Source: an uncultured Dehalococcoidia bacterium
GTDB taxonomy: Bacteria > Chloroflexota > Dehalococcoidia > Lucifugimonadales > G958296245
Length of the DNA stretch: 64,000 bases
Assembly: GCA_958296245.1 (NCBI GenBank)
Contig: OY282458.1
Location: 186,001 to 250,000 of the forward strand
Direction of reading: 5' to 3'
In this document: positions 8,721 through 16,660 of the stretch, piece by piece
Numbering within the stretch: the stretch's first letter is position 1
Layout of the letters: every line of letters begins with the position of its first letter
Translations under genes and position numbers: made by a program
Notes under the pieces: model-generated
The model's database searches: none
Told to the model about the DNA's origin: nothing
The model's input: the letters and a program-made list of their open reading frames with translations, nothing else

Positions 8721-8969
8721 TCACGCGGCCTCACCGGGCACGCCCAGGAAGTAGTATGGCACCAACCACTTGCCGGACATCCCCATATCTACCAGGGCCC
8801 GCCGCGCCAGCACCCCCTTGACGACCCCCATCGCGCCGTACCGCGGCCCTCCGGCGATCCTGCCGACGTACTCCACTTCGGCGCCGGGCGACAGCCTAGA
8901 CCGCGAGACTGGCGCCCAGCGCCGCCAAGGCATTCCCGGCATCCTGAGCTGTGCTGAGGGTTGCGTCAT
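8721..8969 (-). CDS. Small hypothetical protein (82 aa) upstream of ftsZ
   Basis: The ATG at 8969 has a near-perfect ribosome site, AGGAGG, 7 bases upstream, which makes this a credible gene despite its size. The second half looks structured (GAEVEYVGRIAGGPRYGAMG, then a KWLVPYYFLGVP ending) and resembles a small beta-barrel or SH3-like domain; the first 25 residues are Arg/Pro-rich. No signal peptide or membrane segment is seen. It precedes ftsZ on the same strand and sits right behind an operator-like promoter, so a role linked to division is possible but unproven. I do not recognise the family. Confidence 0.7.
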   Translation of the reverse strand: MTQPSAQLRMPGMPWRRWAPVSRSRLSPGAEVEYVGRIAGGPRYGAMGVVKGVLARRALVDMGMSGKWLVPYYFLGVPGEAA

Positions 8970-8991
8970 CCCCGCTCCTCCTATCTGGTAT

Positions 8992-9027
8992 TAGAACACA
9001 ATAGAACAGTACACAAGTTCTTGTCAA
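8992..9027 (-). promoter_or_regulatory. Promoter with operator-like repeats for the small gene and ftsZ
   Basis: On the minus strand TTGACA (9027-9022) and TATTGT (9003-8998) are 18 bases apart. The spacer holds AGTACACAAGTTCT (9008-9021 on the plus strand), which fits the cyanobacterial-type LexA consensus RGTACNNNDGTWCB. Two direct copies of TAGAACA (8992-8998 and 9002-9008) overlap the -10. This is a strong promoter candidate; regulation is inferred. Confidence 0.6.
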
Positions 9028-9035
9028 GCCCTACG

Positions 9036-9213
9036 AACTGTTCGAATCTGTCAGTATGCGCCTCCTGGGGAGCGTGGGCGTCTCGCCCGCGCCAACCCCT
9101 CAGATTCCTCACTCCGCCGGCGATGCGTTCGGGATGACAATTTGGGAGCGGCGGCTGGCGCTGCGGGGAATTGGGGAGGCTCTCACGATTCAACTGATGG
9201 AGGCTGAACAGTT
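9036..9213 (+). repeat. Element B copy 1 (terminal inverted repeats AACTGTTC/GAACAGTT)
   Basis: A 178-bp unit bounded by AACTGTTC and GAACAGTT. It contains CTCACTCCGCCGGCGATGCG...GGGATGACA, which recurs inverted near 11985-12020 and directly near 19085-19120. It also contains a GGGCGTCTCGCCC palindrome related to the hairpin in the clpP-clpX minisatellite. Bases 9214-9426 hold no gene, apart from a CCCTAG/CTAGGG inverted repeat at 9374-9397. Confidence 0.7.
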
Positions 9214-9426
9214 ACGGGGGCTCATGTCGCGTTTGCGGCCACCGGAGGAGGGGAGTTCCTCAGGTGTCCGTCACACTCTGCAAGCGGCGCCACACCTTCG
9301 ACGCAATGGGCGCAGCGCCTCTACCGGCTGTTTGCCTATGCTCCGCAGATGACCCCATGCCATCCCTGCCTGACCCTAGAGGCGGCTCAAGCTAGGGATG
9401 GATTAAAGAGAGCTTCCGCAGCCCTT

Positions 9427-10476
9427 CTAGGCCAAGGGAAGCACGCGGGCGGGGTTGTGGATGAGGATGTCGTCCAGCTCGGCGGACGTGAAGCCCTTCT
9501 TACGCAGGCGTGGGACTATGTTCTCCAGAATGTGGGCGTAGCCGTGGCCGCCGTAGGCCGCCAGCCGGTGCTTGGCAAAGACGTCGTGCGCTAGGACGAT
9601 ACGCTCGCCGTAGCCCTCGTCGACCAGCAGGCGGACGTAGGCCATCCGCTGGGCGTCCGTGATCATATCCAGGTCCGACAGGGGATAGTTGGATATCTCC
9701 CACCCGAACAGGTCGTACTCCAAATAGCACCCGGTGGACGCCAGGTCGAGCAGTGCGACCTCGTCCCGCACCGTCCTATCGAGGTGACTCATGATGACCC
9801 GGCCCGTACAGGCGCCGGCGTCGGCAAGCACCTCGATTATCTCGGCGGGTGCGGCCTCGTTGCGGCCGGGGTGGATCAGGATGGCTGCTCCGGCCCGCTG
9901 CTGAGCCTGGGCCCCCGCCCGCAACACCTTGCGCTCGTTGTCCTGCAGAGGCCACGAGCAGCCCAGCTCGCCAATGATCCCGGCTCTGACGCCGGTCGCC
10001 CCCACCCCCTCGGTGACCTCCGCAACCATCTGGTCTGCCAGTTCGTCCTCACTCTTCGCGTCCACGTCGGCCCCGTGGGTGTCGCCCACGTAGTACCCGG
10101 CTCCCATGACGACGTTGACCCCGGTGGCGCGGGCGATGCGCGCTAGGCCGAGCGGGTCGCGGCCTATCCCTATGGTCGTAGCGTCTACTATGGTCCCTCC
10201 CCCCGCGTGCCTGAAGAGTCCCACTTCGTCGATGGCCGTGTCCACGTCGCCGACCAGGAGGTTGTCCCGGTTGCTGAAGAGGTTGTACCGGACCCACCCC
10301 AGATTCTGCATGGTCAGGGGGGCGTACGCCTTGGGGAAGTCCGACGCCTCAGTTGGAGGGGTGAACATGCATCTGAAGTCGATGAGCAGATGCTCGTGCG
10401 TGCTCGTCGGGCCGAGCTCCGCAGGGTCGATTGCCCCTAAGACTGTCTGTACCAAGCCGGTCATCTCGTTGGACAT
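9427..10476 (-). CDS. Phosphotriesterase family metal-dependent hydrolase
   Basis: The 349-aa protein is a binuclear-metal TIM barrel of the phosphotriesterase/PHP-like amidohydrolase group. The first metal pair is STHEHLLID (His27, His29), followed by GIIGELGCS where the carboxylated Lys of true phosphotriesterase is replaced by a Glu, as in lactonase-like relatives. The later metal ligands are LIHPGR, MSHLDR and the Asp in LAHDVF. It is therefore more likely a lactonase or esterase than an organophosphate hydrolase. GAGGGAG lies just upstream of the ATG. It is 44 bases behind an MFS exporter gene on the same strand, a likely operon. Confidence 0.88.
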   Translation of the reverse strand: MSNEMTGLVQTVLGAIDPAELGPTSTHEHLLIDFRCMFTPPTEASDFPKAYAPLTMQNLGWVRYNLFSNRDNLLVGDVDTAIDEVGLFRHAGGGTIVDATTIGIGRDPLGLARIARATGVNVVMGAGYYVGDTHGADVDAKSEDELADQMVAEVTEGVGATGVRAGIIGELGCSWPLQDNERKVLRAGAQAQQRAGAAILIHPGRNEAAPAEIIEVLADAGACTGRVIMSHLDRTVRDEVALLDLASTGCYLEYDLFGWEISNYPLSDLDMITDAQRMAYVRLLVDEGYGERIVLAHDVFAKHRLAAYGGHGYAHILENIVPRLRKKGFTSAELDDILIHNPARVLPLA

Positions 10477-10520
10477 CGTTGTCTCCCTCTAGGAGGTATA
10501 GGCTGATGCGGCGCGTAGAG

Positions 10521-11819
10521 TCACGCCATGCGCCGGAACGGCGCGTAGACGATCGCAAAAATTAGGGTGAAGGCTGTTAGCAGCATACCACTCAGGAGCA
10601 GCGCGTTGGCGGTGCCCACCGACTCGATCTCCGCCAGGGCCCCGAACGGCATGGCGCTCAATGGCATGAGCCCGAAGGTCATCATCGCTATGCTCATGAC
10701 CCTCCCCCGCATCTCCGGGGAGGAGTAGAACTGGAGCAGGGTCATGTTGAGCGACATGAAGATCGAGCTGCAGAGGCCGGTCGCCAGAAGCAGCGGAACG
10801 GCGGCGGCGTAGGATGTCGTCTTGGCAAACCCACCCAGCGATAAGCCCCACAGGGCGCACGTGATCAGCAGAAGCATTCCCCTTCTGTTGAAGTTGCGGG
10901 CCCCGGCCAAGAGCAGCGTGCCGGCAAGCGCTCCGGCGCCCATGGCCATCATGAGGTATCCGAGGTTGTCCGGCCCGACGTCCAGAGCTTCTCTGGCCCA
11001 CGCGGGAAGAAGGGCGTAATAGGACATTCCGAACATGACAGGCATGAACGCCATGACGATGAGCCCCAGCAGCACCGGGTTGCCGGCTGCGTAGCTGAGG
11101 CCCGCCCTTATGTCGCCGACCATCCCGACGCCCGAAGGGGCCCGGGGCGCCGGCCGCACGCGCAGCATCGCCGTGGTAAGCACCGCCAGCAGGTACATGC
11201 CGGCCACGAGGTAGAACACGCCCGACGTGCCGATGTAGATGATGAGCACGCCTGCCACCGCCGGGCCCAGCACGCGGGTCAGGTTCATCCCGGAATTGGC
11301 CATCGCTATGGCGTTCATCAGCCTGCTCTCGGGGACGATGTCCGAGATGAGGACCTGCCGACTGGGCATGTTGACGGCCATCGTGGAGCCGTTTATGAAG
11401 CCGGTCGCCATCAGGTGCCAGAAGGTGATGTGTCCGGTCAGGTCGAGGGTTGCGACGCCGGCCGTCACGACCACGGTCACGGTCTGACCGACGATCAGCA
11501 TGTGCTTGCGCGGGATCCTGTCGGCCAGGGCGCCCCCAAACGGTGATACCAGGATTACGGGTAGAGCGAATGATCCCATGACCATAGACAACGCCAATGG
11601 AGAGTCGTCTACTAGGCGGAGAACCAACCAGGCCCTGGCCACCATCTGCATGTTCAGGCCCATGAAGAAGGCCAGCGTGCCGAGCCACAGCCAGCGGTAG
11701 TCGCGGAGGGCGAAGAGGTCCAGGAGTCTGAGTCCCGAGACCCTCTTCTTCACCGACGCGATGCGCCCGGCGGGTGGCTGGGCGACCGCCGGCTCGCGTG
11801 TCAAAGTCTGCTGGCCCAA
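10521..11819 (-). CDS. Major facilitator superfamily transporter (MFS_3/exporter-like)
   Basis: A 432-aa membrane protein with about twelve hydrophobic segments, starting near WLWLGTLAFFMGLNM. The loop between helices 2 and 3 carries GGALADRIPRKHML, the MFS signature. The arrangement resembles the enterobactin-exporter/MFS_3 group of drug or metabolite exporters. The TTG at 11819 is chosen because GAGGAG lies 5 bases upstream; the frame stays open to another TTG at 11879 with no ribosome site, and the N-terminal 25 residues look unstructured. Downstream on the same strand, the phosphotriesterase homologue suggests coupled processing and export of a compound. Substrate unknown. Confidence 0.85.
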   Translation of the reverse strand: MGQQTLTREPAVAQPPAGRIASVKKRVSGLRLLDLFALRDYRWLWLGTLAFFMGLNMQMVARAWLVLRLVDDSPLALSMVMGSFALPVILVSPFGGALADRIPRKHMLIVGQTVTVVVTAGVATLDLTGHITFWHLMATGFINGSTMAVNMPSRQVLISDIVPESRLMNAIAMANSGMNLTRVLGPAVAGVLIIYIGTSGVFYLVAGMYLLAVLTTAMLRVRPAPRAPSGVGMVGDIRAGLSYAAGNPVLLGLIVMAFMPVMFGMSYYALLPAWAREALDVGPDNLGYLMMAMGAGALAGTLLLAGARNFNRRGMLLLITCALWGLSLGGFAKTTSYAAAVPLLLATGLCSSIFMSLNMTLLQFYSSPEMRGRVMSIAMMTFGLMPLSAMPFGALAEIESVGTANALLLSGMLLTAFTLIFAIVYAPFRRMA

Positions 11820-11938
11820 AGTCGCTCCTCGTACCGGGCAACGCGCCTCGCCCGCCGGCGAAAGCCTACACCCCGCCAACTAACCCGTCAACGCAGCGTG
11901 GATGCCGTAGATGTTCAATGATTATGTCAGGGGGCAAG

Positions 11939-12040
11939 TGTTCAGTCTCCACGAGCCGAACCGTGAGAGCCTCCCAAATCTGTCATTCCGAACGCAGCGT
12001 CAGCGGAGTGAGGAATCTGACGGGCGAGACTGGCGTTGAA
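11939..12040 (-). repeat. Element B copy 2, fused to element A
   Basis: An inverted copy of the sequence at 9036-9213: GTGTTCAGTCTCC at the left, then TCATTCCGAACGCAGCGTCAGC and GGAGTGAGGAATCTGA. It runs directly into an element A copy starting at 12056, so the gap 11820-12288 is almost wholly repeat DNA. Confidence 0.7.
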
Positions 12041-12055
12041 CCAGAATCACTCGTT

Positions 12056-12225
12056 ACTGTTCAGACTCTGTGAGACCCGAAGGAGGAAGTCCAGAGAGGT
12101 TCTTCCCCTCTGGCGGGGGACTGGGGGCTGTGCCCCCAGTTCCAAGGGTCGGGCGGGTGGGGATCAAAGACCTGCTTTATCAGGGCTGCGCCAGTCGAAA
12201 GGGACCTCACGAAGTCTGAACAGTT
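12056..12225 (+). repeat. Element A copy 2 (complete, 170 bp)
   Basis: The cleanest copy. It begins ACTGTTCAGACTCTGTGAG at 12056 and ends CCTCACGAAGTCTGAACAGTT at 12225, so the two ends are inverted repeats of about 20 bases. The interior carries GAAGTCCAGAGAGGTTCTTC, GGGGCTGTGCCCC and GGGGATCAAAGACCTGC. No open frame is conserved between copies. Confidence 0.85.
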
Positions 12226-12268
12226 TACATAGGTTGATGGAAGGAAGTACTGAACGCAGGGAGGCGTG

Positions 12269-12274
12269 TATAAT
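12269..12274 (+). promoter_or_regulatory. -10 box TATAAT with a very short leader
   Basis: A perfect TATAAT ends 14 bases before the ATG at 12289. No ribosome site is visible between them, so the transcript would be nearly leaderless. No good -35 is seen. Confidence 0.45.
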
Positions 12275-12288
12275 CGGCTGAACCACCC

Positions 12289-13161
12289 ATGATCGTCGAC
12301 GTACACACGCATCTGCCGACCCACGGGACCGAAGTCCCCGCGCGTGAGGCGGTCGTGGACCGCGTCATGCGGCCTGACCGCCCCGTGACCCTGACCAACA
12401 GCGCCGAGGACTACCTGCGCGATATGGAGCCTGTGGACCGGGCGTTCGTATTCGGGATAGCGCGCGGCCCGGCAGGCCCCCGGACCTTCGACGGCATGCT
12501 GCCGGCGGCGGAGGTCAACGACGCCGCGGCGGCGGTGGCGGCGCGCCGCCCAGACAAGCTAATCGGCTTCATGTCGGTGCATCCCGAGGAACCCGGCGTA
12601 CTGGACGAGATGGAGCGGTGCGTCCACGATCTGGGGCTGCGAGGGATCAAACTCGGCGCAAATTATCAGAATTACGCCCCTATGGGTCAGCCGGCTAAGC
12701 GGGTGTACGAGGCGGCCCAGCGCCTCGGGCTGCCCGTGGTGTTCCACCAAGGCACGTCGCCCTTCCAGAACGCGCCCCTCCGGTATGCGCATCCCCTGGT
12801 GTCCGACGACATTGCGATGGCGTATCCCGACCTGAGGATGGTGCTGGCGCACCTGGGCCACCCCTGGCACGCCGACACCCTCATGGTGGTGCGCAAGCAC
12901 GCCAACGTATACGCGGACGTGTCGGGGCTGCTCTACCGGCCCTGGTCAACCTACAACGCCCTGAGGCTGGCCTACGAGTGGGGCGTCACCCACAAGCTCC
13001 TGTTTGCGTCCGACTGGCCGGTTACGACGCCGCGGGAAACGATCGACTACCTGCGAGGCTTCAATCGATTCGCGCGAAAGCACCACCTGCCCGAGGTAAG
13101 CGACGAACAGCTTGACGCGATCGTCCGGCGCGACTCGCTGAGCCTGCTGGGACTGGGGTAA
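12289..13161 (+). CDS. Amidohydrolase family protein (Amidohydro_2)
   Basis: The 290-aa product is a TIM-barrel metal hydrolase or decarboxylase of the amidohydrolase-2/ACMSD-like group. It has the first-strand metal pair DVHTHLP (His6, His8), then VFHQGTSP and VLAHLGHPW supplying further His ligands, and FASDWPVTTP supplying the late Asp. The GIKLGANYQNYAP segment is typical of the family. Length is normal. There is no partner gene nearby on the same strand: it is preceded by repeat DNA and a promoter-like TATAAT, and is followed by a convergent gene. Reaction (hydrolysis or decarboxylation of an aromatic or lactone) cannot be decided. Confidence 0.87.
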   Translation: MIVDVHTHLPTHGTEVPAREAVVDRVMRPDRPVTLTNSAEDYLRDMEPVDRAFVFGIARGPAGPRTFDGMLPAAEVNDAAAAVAARRPDKLIGFMSVHPEEPGVLDEMERCVHDLGLRGIKLGANYQNYAPMGQPAKRVYEAAQRLGLPVVFHQGTSPFQNAPLRYAHPLVSDDIAMAYPDLRMVLAHLGHPWHADTLMVVRKHANVYADVSGLLYRPWSTYNALRLAYEWGVTHKLLFASDWPVTTPRETIDYLRGFNRFARKHHLPEVSDEQLDAIVRRDSLSLLGLG

Positions 13162-13180
13162 ACCCCCTTCCCGCGCCCCG

Positions 13181-14188
13181 CTACCAGGAGGGGGCGTTGT
13201 CGCGGTAGCGGTTGTTGGTGAGGCGGCTCTGGTGCGCGCCGTCCGCGTCCATCACGAAGATCTCGGAATCGGCGTCTCCGTAGGAGACGAACGCTATCTG
13301 GCGCCCGTCCGGAGACCAGACCGGCTCGTCGTCCCGTATCTTGTTGCTGGTAAGCCTAACCAGCGTGCTCTCCAGATCCACGGCGTAGACCTCGGGGTTG
13401 CCGTCCATCTCCGACACGAACAGCACCTGCCGTCCGTCCGGAGACCATGAGATCTGGTACTCAGACGCCTCGTTGTCGGTCAACTGCCGGGGCTCGGTGC
13501 CATCGGCGTTCATCACGAACAGGTCCACGCCGCCGTTCCGCTTCGACAGAAAGGCGATCATACGCGAGTCCGGAGACCAGACCGGGCTCGTGTCCGACGT
13601 GTCCGTCAACCTGAACTCGTTGACCCCGTCCGGATTCCGTATGTATATGCCCCTTTGGTCGCCTTCCTCAGCGGCGAACACGACCGATTCTCCGTCGTGA
13701 GACCAGTTGCCCACTCCCACGGACGGGACGGAGCTCAGCTTCATGGGCTCAGACCCATCGACGCCCACGACGTAGATATTACTCTCGCCGTCCAGCTCCT
13801 GCACGTAGGCGATGCGCTTGCTGTCCGGGTCCCAACGGGGCATCGAGCGCCGGCCCGGTCCGGGCGTGAGCCGCTGACGCTCCGTCCCGTCGGCCCGCAT
13901 CACTTCGAGCGTGACGTCGCTGCCCTCAACCGCCAGGAACGCAACCCACCTGCCGTTCGGCGACACCGCGGGGCCGTACTCGTCCTGCGGCGTGTTCGTG
14001 ATATTCGTCTCCCCCCCTCCCCTGTCCACCGAGTACAGTTCCCGGTTGCCGTCCCTGTCCGAGGTGAACACGATGGCGCCCCCACTGCTCGAGCCGCACG
14101 CGGCGGCCGCCAACATGAGAAGCAGGCCCCCCAGCAAAACGAGCGAGCCCTCGACTCGACGTCCCGGAGACGTGGCGATCTGTTTCAT
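13181..14188 (-). CDS. TolB-like beta-propeller lipoprotein (PD40/WD40-like repeats)
   Basis: A 335-aa exported protein. From the ATG at 14188 there is a basic start, a hydrophobic stretch and the lipobox LAAAAC followed by GSSSGG, so it should be anchored outside the membrane. The rest is about six TolB/PD40 propeller blades, each with a variant of SPDGRQIAFVS followed by D..EIFVMDADG and then a QLT or RLT turn. Gram-negative TolB works with Pal and Tol proteins; none is encoded here, so the role is likely a surface protein-interaction scaffold. The frame is open 19 codons further upstream but that part is not signal-like. It ends 19 bases from the convergent amidohydrolase. Confidence 0.85.
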   Translation of the reverse strand: MKQIATSPGRRVEGSLVLLGGLLLMLAAAACGSSSGGAIVFTSDRDGNRELYSVDRGGGETNITNTPQDEYGPAVSPNGRWVAFLAVEGSDVTLEVMRADGTERQRLTPGPGRRSMPRWDPDSKRIAYVQELDGESNIYVVGVDGSEPMKLSSVPSVGVGNWSHDGESVVFAAEEGDQRGIYIRNPDGVNEFRLTDTSDTSPVWSPDSRMIAFLSKRNGGVDLFVMNADGTEPRQLTDNEASEYQISWSPDGRQVLFVSEMDGNPEVYAVDLESTLVRLTSNKIRDDEPVWSPDGRQIAFVSYGDADSEIFVMDADGAHQSRLTNNRYRDNAPSW

Positions 14189-14382
14189 CTTCCCCAACCT
14201 CGGTTGGATTCCCGGAGCGGCGCCATGACAACCCCGTTCCGGCACCCTAGAACTCTAACCGAATCGGCCAGTCTGCCTCCAAGACAAAACATGGTTATAT
14301 TATTGGACCTTTGCTAGTCGAATGGACAAATTATCGCTCTCCCACAGACCGGGGTACAATCCCCAGAGCCTCGGAGGCGCCC

Positions 14383-15177
14383 ATGCCCCAGTTGGCCGTG
14401 GACCCATATCTGTCCCTCTTCTTCATTGGCCTCTTGGCCCCGGCGATCGGTCCTCTCATCATCGCGGCTGCCGACAGGCTCCACCCCCCGCCGCCGCCGA
14501 GTGACGCCCGCAGGCGGTGCAGCCGAAATCACAGCCGCCGGTTCGTCACCGCGCAGATGCGCAGGTGCGCCGCCTGCGGCTCCCTCCCTCCGGCCCACCT
14601 GATCGCCGTCGAGCTCATCAGCTCCGCCTCGCTCATCGTCGTCTACGCCGTGGCTGGCTTGACCGTGCAATTCGCGGCGCTGCTCGCGGCCGTCTCACTG
14701 CTCATCGCCATTGCGGTCATCGACTTGGAGCAAAGGTTGGTCCCGAACCGCGCGGTCCTGTACGGGGTTGCCTTTGGCCTGCTCGCGGCCCCATTCTGGA
14801 CGGAATTGGGCACGACTAGGAGCTTCTTGGGCGGCGCGGGCCTGTTCGGTTCCCTCGCCAACTCGATGCTGGCGGCGGCGGGCGCGGGCCTGTTCGCACT
14901 TGCCGTCTACCTCATTAGCCCCCGGTCCATCGGCGGCGGCGACGTCAAGTACGCGTTCCTACTGGGGCTCCTGCTCGGATACCCCGGTATCCTGGCCGCC
15001 GGGCTCGTCACGGCCCTGGCAGGCGGCGCGTGGGCGGTCTACCTGCTGACTGCGCGCCGCGAAATCGCCGGATATCAAGTCCCCTACGGCGTATTCATGT
15101 CCGCCGGCGCCATTCCGGCTCTGCTCTGGGGAGGATGGATGTTCGACGCATATCTTGGGCTGATACGCCCCGGCTGA
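14383..15177 (+). CDS. Prepilin peptidase (type IV leader peptidase, A24 family)
   Basis: The 264-aa membrane protease cleaves type IV prepilin or pseudopilin leader peptides. Both aspartates are present: the first in AVIDLEQRLVPN and the second in the GGGDVKYAFLLG block (GxGD motif). The N-terminal cytoplasmic loop keeps only part of the zinc/methylase region (RRCAACGSLPP, one CxxC). The N-methylation function may therefore be reduced or absent. There are about seven to eight hydrophobic segments. The ATG at 14383 has GGAGG 6 bases upstream; a TACAAT sits at 14355-14360. No pilus genes lie in the window. Confidence 0.9.
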   Translation: MPQLAVDPYLSLFFIGLLAPAIGPLIIAAADRLHPPPPPSDARRRCSRNHSRRFVTAQMRRCAACGSLPPAHLIAVELISSASLIVVYAVAGLTVQFAALLAAVSLLIAIAVIDLEQRLVPNRAVLYGVAFGLLAAPFWTELGTTRSFLGGAGLFGSLANSMLAAAGAGLFALAVYLISPRSIGGGDVKYAFLLGLLLGYPGILAAGLVTALAGGAWAVYLLTARREIAGYQVPYGVFMSAGAIPALLWGGWMFDAYLGLIRPG

Positions 15178-15187
15178 CGTGAACCGG

Positions 15188-15196
15188 TGATATGCT
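15188..15196 (+). promoter_or_regulatory. Extended -10 candidate (TGATATGCT)
   Basis: TGA-TATGCT at 15188-15196 fits the TGnTATNNT extended -10 pattern. It lies about 50 bases before the ATG at 15247. Confidence 0.35.
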
Positions 15197-15246
15197 ATCT
15201 CCCAGCCCGGCGGGGCTTGCAGACCACCGGCGCATGGAGGCACGCG

Positions 15247-15972
15247 ATGAGATTGATACTGATCGGATGCGAATACGCTGGCACGACCACCTTGGCCCGC
15301 GCTGTCTTCGGGTGGGTCAAGGCCAACCTCGACGGAGACATGGTGCCGTTCCATGATCATTGGAAGATGCCGTTCACCTCAGGGCACCAGGAGCACGACC
15401 CGCCGCTGGCCCCCACCGTGCAGGAGCAAGAACAGGTGCTGGCCCTCAGCCCGAAGCTGAAAGAGATGTACAACAGGTACAGCCTCTACTACCATATCCA
15501 ACCCGGCTCGTTCAGGGTCCCCGACTTCATGGCCGTCGGTCTCCACATAGAGGAGGCAATATACGGTCCGCTGTACTGGGGCTACGGCATAAAGGGCCCC
15601 TGGCCCATCGGCGTCGAGCGGAGGATCATCCAAGACCTCGTGGAGAAGGATATGCTGGCTCATGCCCCGGACATGGTCCTAGCCCTCGTCAAGGCGTCCC
15701 CCGAGGTCATCGCGCGCCGGATGACCGAGAACCCCCATCCCCGCCAGCTTGTGCCCAAGGAGGACGTCGAGATGGTCTCCTCCAGGTTCGAAGAGGAGTT
15801 CGAGCGGTCCGCGATCGCCAACAAGCTAACGGTGGACACGAGCTCCGATACCGTCGACCAGAGCCTCGCAAGCCTGCTGAAGCAGTACGACCCGTTCCTG
15901 AGCGACGCGGACAAGCTCCGTATCGTCGTCAAGAAGATGAAGGACCGGGGCGAATGGCCTCTGCTTGGGTGA
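15247..15972 (+). CDS. P-loop NTPase-like hypothetical protein with altered Walker A
   Basis: The 241-aa protein begins MRLILIGCEYAGTTTLARAVFGWV. A beta strand is followed by a GxxxxGTT loop that looks like a Walker A site (GxxxxGKT/S) in which the lysine is replaced by Thr. The rest is rich in aromatic and charged residues, with a possible lid region (ARRMTENPHPRQLVPKEDVE) reminiscent of nucleoside or thymidylate kinases (Arg-rich lid). The ATG at 15247 is preceded by GGAGG and 6 bases; the frame is open upstream, but without a ribosome site. Function is unknown: possibly a kinase-like or sulfotransferase-like protein. It stands alone between prepilin peptidase and a convergent gene. Confidence 0.78.
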   Translation: MRLILIGCEYAGTTTLARAVFGWVKANLDGDMVPFHDHWKMPFTSGHQEHDPPLAPTVQEQEQVLALSPKLKEMYNRYSLYYHIQPGSFRVPDFMAVGLHIEEAIYGPLYWGYGIKGPWPIGVERRIIQDLVEKDMLAHAPDMVLALVKASPEVIARRMTENPHPRQLVPKEDVEMVSSRFEEEFERSAIANKLTVDTSSDTVDQSLASLLKQYDPFLSDADKLRIVVKKMKDRGEWPLLG

Positions 15973-16000
15973 AGCCCGGCAGCCGCAGAGGCGGCCCGCC

Positions 16001-16612
16001 CTAGTCCGCCGGCTCTTCCTCTGCCAGCACCCGCCGCACGTAGAGCACCCGCTGAATTGTAGTCAGCGAAGTCAGCAGCGCGACCGCGGCCAGCACCACG
16101 AGGACCGCAGGGGGCCACCACTGGCCGATGATCACGGCGCCCCCCAGTGCGGCCACACGCTCGGGCCGCGTCATTACGCCGCCCGTCCAGTGCGCCCCCA
16201 GACCCTCCGCCCGCGCCCTGACGTAGCTGACCATCATGGACCCCACCATCGACGCGAACGTCAGCACGGCCCCCGCCGTCGATGACTCGTTGAGGTAGAA
16301 GACCAGCAGGCCCAACAGTACGACCGCCTCCGACACCCGGTCGGCGGTCGAGTCCAGCAGGGCCCCAAACTTGGAGGCGCGCCCCGTCAACCGCGCCACC
16401 GCCCCATCGAACAGATCCAGCGTCCCGGCTGCCAGGAGGACGGCGCCGCCGAGCGCCAGGCTGCCCGTGCCCAAGAGGTACGCGCTCACGCAGGCGGCGA
16501 GTAGCCCCGCCAGAGTGATGGCGTTGGGACTGACCCCAAGCGCAGCCAGGAAGCGGGCTACCGGCACTTCCACGTAGGTGTGGAGCAGACGCCGCGCCGC
16601 CGCCCGGCCCAT
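16001..16612 (-). CDS. CDP-alcohol phosphatidyltransferase
   Basis: A 203-aa integral membrane enzyme that joins a CDP-diacylglycerol or CDP-archaeol lipid to an alcohol. The family signature DGx2ARx8Gx3Dx3D is complete, from DGAVARLTG through GALLDSTAD (about residues 74-96). Five to six hydrophobic segments follow the usual pattern. The ATG at 16612 is preferred; a GTG one codon earlier is possible. It lies 48 bases after a PimA-like glycosyltransferase gene on the same strand. Phosphatidylinositol-phosphate synthase or phosphatidylglycerophosphate synthase are both possible; context favours the inositol type. Confidence 0.87.
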   Translation of the reverse strand: MGRAAARRLLHTYVEVPVARFLAALGVSPNAITLAGLLAACVSAYLLGTGSLALGGAVLLAAGTLDLFDGAVARLTGRASKFGALLDSTADRVSEAVVLLGLLVFYLNESSTAGAVLTFASMVGSMMVSYVRARAEGLGAHWTGGVMTRPERVAALGGAVIIGQWWPPAVLVVLAAVALLTSLTTIQRVLYVRRVLAEEEPAD

Positions 16613-16660
16613 CACGCGGCGAGTCCGTCGGCGCGCGGGCCGTGATGGTAAGGCGGCACG

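Noticed and set aside
10489..11841. Second long minus-strand frame over the MFS gene
   Set aside because: It is the frame-shifted shadow of the MFS gene, low in hydrophobic segments and rich in Arg/Gly/His.
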